From Taishania sp036758285 (GTDB taxonomy: Bacteria; Bacteroidota; Bacteroidia; Flavobacteriales_D; Crocinitomicaceae), in contig DAIOWV010000010.1 in the NCBI GenBank assembly GCA_036758285.1, positions 1 to 64,000 on the forward strand: a stretch of 64,000 nucleotides of DNA, read 5' to 3'. The notes under the pieces are model-generated. The model searched no databases. It was not told where the DNA came from and saw only the letters and a program-made list of their open reading frames with translations. Shown here piece after piece: positions 1 through 8,876 of the stretch (positions within the stretch are counted from its first letter, which is position 1; the number at the start of each line of letters is the position of its first letter). A program made the translations under genes and the position numbers.

Positions 1-1541
1 ATTCCTTGTGCTAAAGGTAAACTATCAGAATAGTTTATTGTATTTGTTTGACGACGCATATAAATTTTCCAAGCATCAGAACCAGATTCTCTACCTCCTC
101 CAGTTTCTTTTTCTCCACCAAATGCACCACCAATTTCAGCTCCAGAAGTACCGATGTTTACGTTTGCAATACCACAATCTGATCCTGCGAAAGATAAAAA
201 TGCTTCAGCTTCTTTTAAGTTTGTTGTCATAATTGCTGAAGATAAACCTTGAGGCACTCCATTTTGAATTGAAATAGCGTTTTCAACCCCTCCTTTATAT
301 TTTATAACATATAAAATTGGAGCAAACGTTTCATGTTGAACTATTTTAAATTGATTTTGAGCTTCTACGATTGCAGGTTTAACATACAATCCTGTTTCGT
401 AACCATCTCCAGAAAGTACTCCTCCTTCGACTAAAATATTTCCACCTTCAGATTTTGCCTGTTCTAAAGCATTCAAATAAGCAGTTACAGCATCTGTGTC
501 AATTAGTGGACCAACATGATTATTTTGATCCAATGGATTTCCAATTTTTAATTGACCATATGCTTTAACTAAAGCCTCTTTTACTTTATCGTAAACTTCT
601 TCATGTACAATTAAACGACGTGTAGAAGTACAACGTTGACCGCAAGTTCCAACAGCTCCAAAAACAGCTCCTGGAATTACCATTTTTAAATCAGCACTAG
701 GGGTAATAATAATAGCATTATTTCCACCAAGTTCCAATAAAGATTTTCCTAATCGAGCCCCAACAGCAGCCCCAACAGATTTACCCATACGAGTTGATCC
801 AGTTGCAGAAACCAAAGGTACACGTGTATCATCAGCAATTAATTTTCCGATTGAGCCATCTCCAATAATTAAATTAGATACACCTTCAGGAACATTGTTT
901 GCATCAAAAACTTGTTTTGTGATTTGTTGACAAGCGATTGCTGTAATTGGTGTTTTCTCAGATGGTTTCCAAATAGTAACATCACCACATACCCACGCAA
1001 GCGCAGTATTCCAATTCCAAACAGCTACAGGGAAATTGAAAGCAGAAATGATTCCAACAATTCCAAGTGGATGGTATTGTTCATACATGCGGTGACCAGG
1101 ACGCTCCGAATGCATTGTTAAACCGTACAATTGACGAGATAATCCAACTGCAAAATCACAGATATCAATCATTTCTTGAACTTCTCCTAAACCTTCTTGT
1201 AAAGATTTCCCCATTTCATAAGAAACTAAAGTACCAAGTGCTAATTTATTCTCACGAATTTTTTCAGCTAATTGACGAACAATTTCACCTCTTTTTGGAG
1301 CTGGCCAAGTTCGCCATTCTTTAAATGCCTCTTGTGCTTTTAAAACTACTGCTTCATAATCAGCTTCTGTTGCAGAGTCAACAGTTGCTATTACAGCACC
1401 ATCTACAGGTGAATATGAAGTGATTTTTTCACCTCTTGTATTAAACCATCTACCTCCTGTAGAAGCACCACTATTTATTTCTTCAATTCCTAATTCTGAT
1501 AAGATTTGACGAACTTCAAAATCATTAATTACTGTTGACAT
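1..1541 (-). CDS. amaB: ALDH7-type aldehyde dehydrogenase (L-piperidine-6-carboxylate / alpha-aminoadipic semialdehyde dehydrogenase), 3' end off window
   Basis: NAD-dependent aldehyde dehydrogenase of the antiquitin (ALDH7) family, which oxidises alpha-aminoadipic semialdehyde in lysine catabolism in the cytosol. The reading frame is open from ATG at 1541 down to base 1, giving about 513 residues. It shows the general-base motif LELGGN and the catalytic Cys at about residue 304 in the context GTCGQRCTS. The last visible residues read NTINYSDSLPLAQGI; ALDH7 enzymes end a few residues after this LPLAQGI motif, so only a few residues and the stop lie outside the window. The start is supported by a TACCTTTG -7 box about 20 bases upstream. 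The gene is transcribed away from the M49 peptidase gene. The family call is firm; the lysine-pathway role is inferred from the family. Confidence 0.93.
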   Translation of the reverse strand, partial: MSTVINDFEVRQILSELGIEEINSGASTGGRWFNTRGEKITSYSPVDGAVIATVDSATEADYEAVVLKAQEAFKEWRTWPAPKRGEIVRQLAEKIRENKLALGTLVSYEMGKSLQEGLGEVQEMIDICDFAVGLSRQLYGLTMHSERPGHRMYEQYHPLGIVGIISAFNFPVAVWNWNTALAWVCGDVTIWKPSEKTPITAIACQQITKQVFDANNVPEGVSNLIIGDGSIGKLIADDTRVPLVSATGSTRMGKSVGAAVGARLGKSLLELGGNNAIIITPSADLKMVIPGAVFGAVGTCGQRCTSTRRLIVHEEVYDKVKEALVKAYGQLKIGNPLDQNNHVGPLIDTDAVTAYLNALEQAKSEGGNILVEGGVLSGDGYETGLYVKPAIVEAQNQFKIVQHETFAPILYVIKYKGGVENAISIQNGVPQGLSSAIMTTNLKEAEAFLSFAGSDCGIANVNIGTSGAEIGGAFGGEKETGGGRESGSDAWKIYMRRQTNTINYSDSLPLAQG

Positions 1542-1561
1542 CGTTTTCTTTTTAAGTTGCA

Positions 1562-1569
1562 CAAAGGTA
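1562..1569 (-). promoter_or_regulatory. -7 promoter element TACCTTTG of the ALDH7 gene
   Basis: Perfect match on the minus strand to the Bacteroidota -7 consensus TAnnTTTG. It ends 20 bases upstream of the ATG, so the 5' UTR would be short. No clear -33 element was identified. Confidence 0.6.
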
Positions 1570-1687
1570 ATAGTTTTTAAGTCATCCAAAAAATTAAACC
1601 TTTTAAAATTGAAAATGGTTTAATTTTTTTTGATAATCAGAATTTGAGTGTGTTTATAATTGTTTAGTTCTTGGCAACGATATTTGA

Positions 1688-1695
1688 TAAATTCG
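1688..1695 (+). promoter_or_regulatory. Putative -7 element TAAATTCG of the M49 peptidase gene
   Basis: TAnnTTCG variant of the -7 box, 27 bases before the ATG at 1723. An overlapping 7-of-8 match to TAnnTTTG lies at 1679-1686, so the exact element is uncertain. Confidence 0.35.
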
Positions 1696-1722
1696 AAGTA
1701 TTTAGTACATTTAAAACTTTAA

Positions 1723-3768
1723 ATGAATCAATCTGAAATGAAAAAAAGATATATATCAATAGGAATTCTAATTTTAGGATTAAGTATCGTTAGTTGTTCT
1801 TCAAATGAACAAACTTCAAACGAGGGTAAAATGGAAATAGTAAGTGAAATTGATGATGTTAAAGTTGATCGTTTCGCTGATATACAGGTTTTGCGTTATG
1901 AGATAACAGATTTTGATAAATTAACTCTTAATCAAAAAAAGTTAGTGTATTTTTTATCGCAAGCAGGTTTGGCTGGTAGAGATATTAATTGGGATCAAAA
2001 CAATCCAAATAATATAAAAATCAGAAAAGCGATTGAATCAATTTTTGAAAACTACAAAGGTGAACGTTCAGGTGATGAATGGTTAAATTTTGAAACCTAT
2101 TCAAAACAAGTTTGGTTTGCTAATGGAATTCATCATCATTATGGAATGGATAAATTTATTCCTAAATTTTCAAAAAGTTATTTTCAAACGTTACTAAAAG
2201 CAGTTAATTATCAGCTTGATGAAAAAACGTTAGATGTTATTTTTAATCCGGAAATTGCTAAATTTAGAAAGATTAAAGATCCAAAACTTGATATTATTGT
2301 AGCTTCTGCGAATGGTTTCTATGGGGAAGGAATCACTCAAAAAATGGTTGAAGAGTTTTATGCAGCAAAAACAAATGTTGATCCAAAAAGGCCTGTAGAG
2401 CATGGTTTAAATTCAACTTTAATATTAAAAGATGGAAAACCTTTTGAAGAGGTTTGGAAGTTAGGAGGCAAATATGATCAAGCAATTAATCAAATCATTT
2501 ATTGGCTTAAACAAGCAACAACTGTTACTGAGAATGACGAACAAAAAGCAGCAATAGAAAAATTAATTGAGTATTATCAAACTGGAGATTTAAAACTTTG
2601 GGATGATTATAATGTGCTTTGGGTGAAGTCTACAAAAGGAGATATTGATTGGATTAACGGATTTATTGAGGTATATGGTGACGCATTAGGATTGAGAGCC
2701 AACTTTGAAAGTGTTGTTCAAATTACTGATTTTGAAGCTTCAAAGCAAATGAAAGCCTTGGCAGAAAATGCTCAATGGTTTGAAGATAATGCCCCACTAA
2801 TTCCTGAACATAAGAAAAAAGAAGTAAAAGGAATTAGCTATAAAGTGGTTCAAACAGCGAGTGAATCTGGTGATGCTTCACCTTCTACACCAATTGGAGT
2901 GAATTTACCAAACAATAATTGGATTCGTGAAGAGCATGGTTCTAAATCTGTGAGTTTAGGAAATATTATCTCAGCTTATGATAAAGCTGGTGGAAAAGGA
3001 ATGGTTGATGAATTTGCTTATTCGAAAGAAGAAAAAACATTGGCAGAAAAACATAGTTATTTAGCAGGCAAACTTCATACAGCTTTGCATGAAGTAATCG
3101 GACATGCTTCGGGGCAACTAAACCCAGGTATTGGTCAGCCTTCTGAAACACTTAAACAATATGCAAGTACGCTTGAAGAAGCAAGAGCTGATTTAGTTGG
3201 TTTATACTATATCTATGATCAAAAAATGATTGATTTAGGTTTAATTGAATCGTTTGATGTTGCCAAAGCTGAATATGATGGATATATCCGAAATGGAATG
3301 ATGACACAACTTCAACGCTTAGAGTTAGGGCAAAGTATTCAAGAAGAACACATGCAAAATAGACAATTGGTTGCAAAATGGGTGTATGAAAAAGGTCTTA
3401 AGGACAAGGTAATTGAGAAAGTAGTTGAAAATGGAAAGACCTATTTTGTTGTAAGAGATTATAAAAAACTGAGGGTTTTATTTGGCGATTTGTTAAAGGA
3501 AATTCAACGAATTAAATCAGAAGGAGATTTTAAAGCTGGACAATTACTTGTTGACAACTATGGTGTGAAAGTTGATTATGCGTTACATAAAGAGGTGCTT
3601 GAACGAGTGAAGCCTTTAAATATAGCTCCATATTCTGGTTTTGTAAATCCAACATTAGTCCCAATTAAAAATAGTAAAGGCGAAATAATTGATGTAAAAG
3701 TTTCTTACGACATGAATTTTGTTGAACAGATGTTACATTATGGTAAAAATTATAGTTTTTTAAAATAA
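1723..3768 (+). CDS. Peptidase family M49 (dipeptidyl-peptidase III-like) lipoprotein
   Basis: Zinc metallopeptidase related to dipeptidyl-peptidase III, which removes dipeptides from the N-terminus of peptides. The 681-residue product starts with a lipoprotein signal peptide (lipobox IVSC about residue 27), so it should be an envelope lipoprotein and not a cytosolic enzyme like eukaryotic DPP III. The zinc site is visible as HEVIGH at residues 456-461 followed by EEARAD at about 485-490, matching the HEXXGH and EECRAE motifs of M49; Glu486 would be the third zinc ligand. Homologues in Bacteroidota are often mislabelled dihydrofolate reductase. It appears monocistronic, with a hairpin terminator just downstream. 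A second ATG at codon 6 could be the true start; both keep the signal peptide. Confidence 0.88.
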   Translation: MNQSEMKKRYISIGILILGLSIVSCSSNEQTSNEGKMEIVSEIDDVKVDRFADIQVLRYEITDFDKLTLNQKKLVYFLSQAGLAGRDINWDQNNPNNIKIRKAIESIFENYKGERSGDEWLNFETYSKQVWFANGIHHHYGMDKFIPKFSKSYFQTLLKAVNYQLDEKTLDVIFNPEIAKFRKIKDPKLDIIVASANGFYGEGITQKMVEEFYAAKTNVDPKRPVEHGLNSTLILKDGKPFEEVWKLGGKYDQAINQIIYWLKQATTVTENDEQKAAIEKLIEYYQTGDLKLWDDYNVLWVKSTKGDIDWINGFIEVYGDALGLRANFESVVQITDFEASKQMKALAENAQWFEDNAPLIPEHKKKEVKGISYKVVQTASESGDASPSTPIGVNLPNNNWIREEHGSKSVSLGNIISAYDKAGGKGMVDEFAYSKEEKTLAEKHSYLAGKLHTALHEVIGHASGQLNPGIGQPSETLKQYASTLEEARADLVGLYYIYDQKMIDLGLIESFDVAKAEYDGYIRNGMMTQLQRLELGQSIQEEHMQNRQLVAKWVYEKGLKDKVIEKVVENGKTYFVVRDYKKLRVLFGDLLKEIQRIKSEGDFKAGQLLVDNYGVKVDYALHKEVLERVKPLNIAPYSGFVNPTLVPIKNSKGEIIDVKVSYDMNFVEQMLHYGKNYSFLK

Positions 3769-3788
3769 GTAGAATTTAATTTTTTTTG

Positions 3789-3822
3789 AAGCAGTTATAT
3801 TAAAGATATGACTGCTTTTTTT
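3789..3822 (+). terminator. Rho-independent terminator after the M49 gene
   Basis: Stem AAGCAGT / ACTGCTT with further A-T pairing in the loop region, followed by a run of T. It begins about 20 bases after the stop codon. Confidence 0.75.
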
Positions 3823-3882
3823 GCTCAAATATTTCTTAATTTTTAGTTAATTAAACATTAGAGTTTCACTTCTTAACATACA

Positions 3883-3891
3883 TCAATTTGC
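3883..3891 (+). promoter_or_regulatory. Putative -7 element TCAATTTGC of the YceI-family gene
   Basis: One mismatch from TAnnTTTGC, about 50 bases upstream of the ATG at 3942. It favours that ATG over the TTG-like codon further upstream at 3888, which would overlap the element. Confidence 0.4.
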
Positions 3892-3941
3892 AAAGGGAGC
3901 ATCCATCATACATTTGTCAAACAATTAAAAATTCAAACAAT

Positions 3942-4511
3942 ATGAAAAAAATTATGCTTTTTATGTTTGCTGCAGTTTCAACGATGTTGTCTGCTCAAAC
4001 TTTGACAAATGATGCCGCACACTCTCGTTTAGGATTCGATGCAACTCACTTAACAATTTCTCAAGTTTCTGGAAATTTTACAGATTTCACATCAACTGTT
4101 ACCTTCACAAAAGAAGATCTATCGGATGCAAAATTTACAGTTAATGCAAAAATTGCTTCCATCAATACTGGAATTGAAGCTAGAGATAATCATTTGAAGT
4201 CTGCAGATTTTTTTGATGCAGAAAAATATGCCGATTTGAAATTTGTCTCTACAAATTTTTCTAAAATCATTGGTAATAATTATTCGTTAGAAGGAGATTT
4301 GACTTTACATGGAGTTACTAAAAAAGTAAAATTAGACGTTACTTATAATGGTGTAGTAGTAAATCCAATGTCTAAAATCAAAACTCATGGTTTTACTGTA
4401 AAAGGTGCTATCAATAGAAAAGATTTTAATGTAGGTTCTTCTTTTCCTGAGGCAGTTGTTGGAAATGAAATAATAATAACTTCAAATCTTGAGTTTCCGA
4501 TTTCAAAATAA
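3942..4511 (+). CDS. YceI-family periplasmic lipid-binding-like protein
   Basis: YceI proteins are secreted, lipocalin-like beta-barrels that bind polyprenyl or other apolar molecules. This product has 189 residues with a signal peptide (MKKIMLFMFAAVSTMLSAQ) and the family pattern DAAHSRLGFDATHLTISQVSG near the start, then repeated beta-strands including LEGDLTLHGVTKKV and a final IITSNLEFPI. I chose the ATG at 3942 because it gives a clean signal peptide; the frame stays open to 3888 but without an ATG. The neighbouring genes do not suggest a shared pathway. The ligand cannot be told from sequence. Confidence 0.88.
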   Translation: MKKIMLFMFAAVSTMLSAQTLTNDAAHSRLGFDATHLTISQVSGNFTDFTSTVTFTKEDLSDAKFTVNAKIASINTGIEARDNHLKSADFFDAEKYADLKFVSTNFSKIIGNNYSLEGDLTLHGVTKKVKLDVTYNGVVVNPMSKIKTHGFTVKGAINRKDFNVGSSFPEAVVGNEIIITSNLEFPISK

Positions 4512-4586
4512 GATATTTATTTTTTTTATATTTATATTTTAAATAGCGCATTTTTAGTTCCTAACAATTAAGCAAAATCAATCCTT

Positions 4587-5726
4587 ATGAAGTTAATAAA
4601 AATCTACACTACTATCATTTTACTTTTTTCTTTCACAGTAAATTCACAGACAACAATTAATGGTTCGTTTATGTTTGGTGGAGAAAATCGTACGTATTCG
4701 TTTTACGTACCCGCGTCATATAATCCAGCAACTCCCGTTCCTTTGGTTTTAAATTTACATGGATATACTTCTAATGGGCAAGAACAAAGGGTGTATGCTA
4801 ATTTTATGCCAATTGCCGATACGGCAAATTTTATAGTTGTACATCCAGATGGAACAATAAACTCTTTTACAAATGAGCGATTTTGGAACTTTAATATTAT
4901 GGGATCAACAGTTAATGATGTTGGATTTCTAGAAGCTTTAATTGATACTATTTCTGCTAATTATTCGATTAATTCAAATAGAGTTTATAGTGTCGGAATG
5001 TCAAATGGAGGATATATGAGTTATTATTTGGCTTGTCAATCAAGTCGTTTTGCTGCAGTTGGTTCTGTAACAGGGGCGATGTCTATTGGTATGTATAATA
5101 ATTGTAATACTTCAAATCCAACTCCAGCAATACAAATTCATGGCACAGCTGATAATGTTGTTCCTTATGCTGGAAATTTAACATCAAAGCCGATTGTTGA
5201 TGTTGTGAATTTTTGGGTAAATAATAATGGATGTAACGCAACACCTGTTGTAACCAATATTTCTGATATTAATACTTCTGATGGTACTACAGCTGAAAGA
5301 TTTGTATATTCAGGTGGAATAAATGGCAATACGGTTGAGCTCTTTAAAGTAACAGGTGGTGGTCATACATGGCCTGGGGCTCTTCCTCTACCTTTAAATG
5401 GAAATACCTGTATGGATTTTAGTGCTAGTAAGGAAGTTTGGCGTTTTTTTAGCCAATATCAACATGCTTCAACATTATCACTTCCAGAAAATGAAAAATC
5501 AACTGTTTTAATTTGGCCAAATCCTTCTACAGGGATTTTTAATTTTCAATCATTAAGCAATAACATTAATGAAGTTCTAGTTGTTGACATGATGGGTAGA
5601 GAAGTCGATTCTAAAGAAGGTGATAATATTTTAGATATTGATTTAAGTAATCTCGACAAAGGAAATTATTTGTTGTATTTAAAAAATAAAGGCAATCAGA
5701 TTGTAAAAAATATTTCGATTCACTAA
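4587..5726 (+). CDS. PHB-depolymerase/feruloyl-esterase-like alpha/beta hydrolase with T9SS type A sorting domain
   Basis: Secreted esterase of the LpqC/polyhydroxybutyrate depolymerase group, 379 residues. A signal peptide (to about residue 20) is followed by an alpha/beta-hydrolase domain: oxyanion region NLHGYTSNGQ, nucleophile elbow GMSNGG with Ser139, acid loop HGTADNVVPY and histidine loop GGGHTWPG. The last 80 residues form a T9SS sorting domain (WPNPSTGIFNFQ, then GREV and KGNYLLYL), so the enzyme should be exported by type IX secretion and attached to the surface or released. The substrate is unknown: polyester, acetyl- or feruloyl-polysaccharide esters are all possible. The gene stands alone between the YceI gene and ubiE. 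Confidence 0.87.
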   Translation: MKLIKIYTTIILLFSFTVNSQTTINGSFMFGGENRTYSFYVPASYNPATPVPLVLNLHGYTSNGQEQRVYANFMPIADTANFIVVHPDGTINSFTNERFWNFNIMGSTVNDVGFLEALIDTISANYSINSNRVYSVGMSNGGYMSYYLACQSSRFAAVGSVTGAMSIGMYNNCNTSNPTPAIQIHGTADNVVPYAGNLTSKPIVDVVNFWVNNNGCNATPVVTNISDINTSDGTTAERFVYSGGINGNTVELFKVTGGGHTWPGALPLPLNGNTCMDFSASKEVWRFFSQYQHASTLSLPENEKSTVLIWPNPSTGIFNFQSLSNNINEVLVVDMMGREVDSKEGDNILDIDLSNLDKGNYLLYLKNKGNQIVKNISIH

Positions 5727-5825
5727 ATGGTTCTTATGAATTGAATTATCATTTTTTTTGTTTTTGTTTTTTATTCATGGAAAAAATGACGAATTTTGTA
5801 TTCTTAAATTTCAAATAAACATCAC

Positions 5826-6543
5826 TTGGGGACTTCAGTTAAGCCTTACGGCAAAAATGATAAAAGCAAAAAAGAAGAAGTTGCAGAAATGTTCAACAAT
5901 ATTTCAAAAAAATATGACTTCTTAAATCATTTTTTATCAGTTGGAATTGATAAAATTTGGCGTAAAAAAGCTGTTTCTCAGTTGAAAAGTGTACAGCCAA
6001 AGAAAATTTTAGATTTAGCTACTGGAACAGGAGATTTTGCTTTAGCTCTTCTAAAATTAAATCCAACTGAAATCGTTGGGATGGACATTTCCGAAGGAAT
6101 GTTAGCTGTTGGAAGGGAGAAAATGGTAAAAAAAGGAGTGGACAACATCATCTCCATGCAATTGGGCGATTCTGAAAATATTCCTTTTGAAGATAATTAT
6201 TTTGATGGATTAACTGTAGGTTTTGGTGTTCGAAATTATGAAAACCTTGAAAATGGTTTGTCTGACATGCTACGTGTACTAAGACCAGGTGGACGAGCAG
6301 TTATATTAGAGTTTTCTAAACCTAAGAAATTTCCAGTAAAGCAATATTATAAATTTCATTCTAAATACTTAATTCCATTTTTTGGGAAATTAGTCTCTAA
6401 AGATAATCGCGCATATACCTATTTACCAGATTCTATTGAGGTATTTCCTGAAGGAAAAGACTTTGAGAATATTTTGACAAAAGTTGGTTATAAAAATGTG
6501 AAAGGGAAAAAAGTATCTGGAGGAATTGCGACAATATATGTTG
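5826..6543 (+). CDS. ubiE: Demethylmenaquinone C-methyltransferase UbiE/MenG (3' end in assembly gap)
   Basis: SAM-dependent methyltransferase for the last step of menaquinone synthesis, acting in the cytosol at the membrane. The sequence shows the family N-terminus VKPYGKNDKSKKEEVAEMF, the SAM-binding motif DLATGTGDF at about residues 59-67, and PGGRAVILEFSKP. It ends at SGGIATIYV, where UbiE proteins normally have only a few residues left, so the stop lies just inside the N-run at 6544. The start must be the TTG at 5826: the conserved VKPY segment begins three residues later, there is an in-frame stop at 5805-5807 and no ATG or GTG between. The frame stays open across the Ns into the next gene, which is an artefact of the gap. 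Confidence 0.9.
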
Positions 6544-6648
6544 NNNNNNNNNNNNNNNNNNNNNNNNNNNNNNNNNNNNNNNNNNNNNNNNNNNNNNNNN
6601 NNNNNNNNNNNNNNNNNNNNNNNNNNNNNNNNNNNNNNNNNNNNNNNN
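6544..6648. other. Assembly gap of 105 N between ubiE and the TatA/B-like gene
   Basis: Run of unknown bases. It must contain the ubiE stop codon and the spacer to the Tat-like gene, possibly also that gene's start. The length is a multiple of three, which makes the two frames look fused. Confidence 0.98.
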
Positions 6649-6659
6649 AAAAGCGACCA

Positions 6660-7085
6660 GTGTATCTATTTTTAAATGATGTTGCCGGATCGGAGATTCT
6701 TTTGATCCTTCTGTTTATCCTAATTTTCTTTGGATCAAAAAGCATTCCTGGAATTGCCAGAACTGTTGGACGTACCATGCGTCAAATTCAAGATGCATCA
6801 AATGACATTCAAAACGAAATTAAAAAGTCAACTAATGACTATAAAAAGGATTTGAATTTAGAAGGAATCTTCAAAGAAACTGAGCAACAGATTACACGAC
6901 CGCTAGATCAAGCAATGGATGATTTAGATCAATCGATTCGATATACGCCGCCTAAAAGAATAAATCCTGTTGTTGAAACAGAAGTTCCTACTCATATTGG
7001 TAATGAGGAAATTGAAACTGAAACAAAGGCAGTTGTTGTTGAAGAAGAAACAAAAAACGAAGAAAAAAACGACGAGATCGTTTGA
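6660..7085 (+). CDS. TatA/TatB-family twin-arginine translocase component
   Basis: Small membrane protein of the Sec-independent Tat pathway, which exports folded proteins. The visible part has a short N-terminus (YLFLNDVAGSE), one hydrophobic helix (ILLILLFILIFFG), the TatA hinge GSKSIPGIAR, an amphipathic helix (VGRTMRQIQDASNDIQNEIKK) and a long acidic tail rich in Glu and Thr. The length, about 141 residues from GTG6660, and the acidic tail fit Bacteroidota TatA/E or TatB-like proteins. GTG at 6660 is a plausible start because homologues begin close to this point; an ATG inside the gap cannot be excluded. No tatC is seen in the window. Assignment to TatA versus TatB is not possible by eye. 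Confidence 0.8.
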   Translation: MYLFLNDVAGSEILLILLFILIFFGSKSIPGIARTVGRTMRQIQDASNDIQNEIKKSTNDYKKDLNLEGIFKETEQQITRPLDQAMDDLDQSIRYTPPKRINPVVETEVPTHIGNEEIETETKAVVVEEETKNEEKNDEIV

Positions 7086-7142
7086 TTTTCTTTGAGCTTA
7101 AAATATCAATTCAAATATTAGTCTGTTGAGTTGAATTTTTTA

Positions 7143-7150
7143 CATCTTTG
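7143..7150 (+). promoter_or_regulatory. Putative -7 element CATCTTTG upstream of the GT-C-like gene
   Basis: One mismatch from TAnnTTTG, 31 bases before the ATG at 7182. The same octamer occurs upstream of the alpha-2-macroglobulin gene on the other strand at 58334-58341. Confidence 0.4.
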
Positions 7151-7181
7151 TCCTAATAATTTCATTTAACAAAAATCTAGT

Positions 7182-8876
7182 ATGAGAAGATATCTGTTTT
7201 TATCTTCAATTTTCTTAATTCTTTTGTCATTCATTATCTTTCAGAATAGATGGGATAATAGATATACTAGACTAATTCAAGCTGATGCAAAAGGCTATTA
7301 TGCTTATTTACCAGCGCTGTTTATTTACAATGATTTTACTTATTCTTTTGTCGACCAAATGGAAATGAAATATTATCCAGAAGATGGGTCTCATGCAAAA
7401 GATTTTAAAATGGAACAACCAAATGGTACTGTTGTAAATAAATGTTTTCCAGGAGTTAGTATATTTTATTTACCCTTTTTTTTATTCGCATGCCTTTTTT
7501 CAAAAATTATTGGTCTACCAGTTGATGGGTACTCGTTGTTATTTCAGTGGAGTATAGTCGTTGCTCATTTGTTCTACTATCTGTTCTCTCTTTATCTGTT
7601 GTTTGATGTGATGAGAAAACGTCTTTTTTCAACTTTCTCAATATGTGCAAGTTTGTTGCTTGTAACATTAGCATCCAATAGTTTTTATTATTTAACAACT
7701 GACTTTACAGTTGCTCATATCTTTGGTTTTTTTGGATGCTCATTAATTATCTGGCTTTGTACACTTTATTCTGAAAGTGGAAAATGGCATTATATCGGTT
7801 GGAGTGTTGTTGTATTATCACTTTTGATTGTTACAAGACCTACAAATGCGATGATGGTGGTTGTATATCCATTGTTTTTAACCATTTCAGAAATAAAAAA
7901 CATACTGCNNNNNNNNNNNNNNNNNNNNNAGCCGGTGAAACTTTTTAAGTTTAACCGTTTCAAATTTTTTATTATTTCGGCTTTAGTTATTGGGATTGCT
8001 CCTGTTTTTTGGAAAATTCAGTCTGGGAATTGGTTGGTTTATTCTTATGGCAATGAAAAAATGGATTTATTAAATCCACACTTGATTGATTTTTTATTTT
8101 CTTACAAACAAGGATGGTTTTTTTGGAGCCCAATAATGTTTTTTGCTCTAATTTTTGGATTCATCTATTTCTTTAAAGAAAATAGGCTTCAAGGTTTTTT
8201 GTTTATTGCTAGTTTTTTAGGAATTTCCTATGTTTTTTCCAGTTGGTGGATTTGGACGTATGGACAAGCAATGGGGCAACGACCAATGATTGATTTTTAT
8301 CCCATTTTAATTATTGGTTTTGCTGGATTTTTGAATCATAAAAAGAAATTTTTAATAGTGTTGTTTTTACCTCTTGTTGTTTTGAATTTTGTACAAGCAC
8401 ATCAAATGAAACAAGGGATATTAATTGGAGGAACAACAACTAAAAATCATTATTGGCAACATTTTTTACAATTAAAAAAAGATCCTCCTGCTGTAAAGAT
8501 TCAATCGGATTGGATAGAGATTGATCGACAAATTGTAAAAATTGAAGAATCAGTATTTTCCGAGCATCCATTTTCTTCTTCAGTAAGATTACCAATGTTG
8601 GAATCACCAATTATTGTTGTTGTAAATTGCGTTGCTGGTGGTAGAAATGAAAAAACACAAGCCACACTTGCCTTGTCTAACGAATCAGTTGAACTTTATG
8701 AAGTAAGGTATATTCAACAAGATTTATATAAAGAGCCAAGAAAACTAAGTTATGAATTTCACATTGAAAAGCAGTTAACAAAACCTATTATATGTTACCT
8801 TTGGAATCCTGATGAAAAAGAATCTGTCGAAATGAAGTCATTGGAACTGGTTGTTTATCGTAAAACTACAAAATGA
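7182..8876 (+). CDS. Polytopic membrane protein, GT-C-like glycosyltransferase (21-base N-run inside)
   Basis: Integral inner-membrane protein of 564 codons with about ten hydrophobic segments and a C-terminal soluble part of about 120 residues. The N-terminal loop DAKGYYAYLPALF after the first helix resembles the acidic first loop of GT-C glycosyltransferases that use polyprenyl-phosphate sugars. The following GT2 gene overlaps by four bases, a common pairing in which the GT2 enzyme charges the lipid carrier and the GT-C enzyme transfers the sugar. The N-run at 7909-7929 hides about seven residues near 243-249 and keeps the frame. The acceptor is unknown. The GT-C call is inference; an uncharacterised membrane protein is the conservative alternative. 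Confidence 0.7.
   Translation: MRRYLFLSSIFLILLSFIIFQNRWDNRYTRLIQADAKGYYAYLPALFIYNDFTYSFVDQMEMKYYPEDGSHAKDFKMEQPNGTVVNKCFPGVSIFYLPFFLFACLFSKIIGLPVDGYSLLFQWSIVVAHLFYYLFSLYLLFDVMRKRLFSTFSICASLLLVTLASNSFYYLTTDFTVAHIFGFFGCSLIIWLCTLYSESGKWHYIGWSVVVLSLLIVTRPTNAMMVVVYPLFLTISEIKNILXXXXXXXXPVKLFKFNRFKFFIISALVIGIAPVFWKIQSGNWLVYSYGNEKMDLLNPHLIDFLFSYKQGWFFWSPIMFFALIFGFIYFFKENRLQGFLFIASFLGISYVFSSWWIWTYGQAMGQRPMIDFYPILIIGFAGFLNHKKKFLIVLFLPLVVLNFVQAHQMKQGILIGGTTTKNHYWQHFLQLKKDPPAVKIQSDWIEIDRQIVKIEESVFSEHPFSSSVRLPMLESPIIVVVNCVAGGRNEKTQATLALSNESVELYEVRYIQQDLYKEPRKLSYEFHIEKQLTKPIICYLWNPDEKESVEMKSLELVVYRKTTK
7909..7929. other. Assembly gap of 21 N inside the membrane glycosyltransferase gene
   Basis: Unknown bases. 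The frame is the same on both sides, so the gap length is compatible with an intact gene. Confidence 0.98.

Noticed and set aside
1723..3768. Dihydrofolate reductase, a name often given to this family
   Set aside because: HEVIGH and EEARAD are the M49 peptidase zinc motifs, and the protein is a 681-residue lipoprotein.
5826..7085. A single UbiE-TatA fusion protein of 419 codons
   Set aside because: The junction is entirely Ns, and both parts end and begin where the separate families do.
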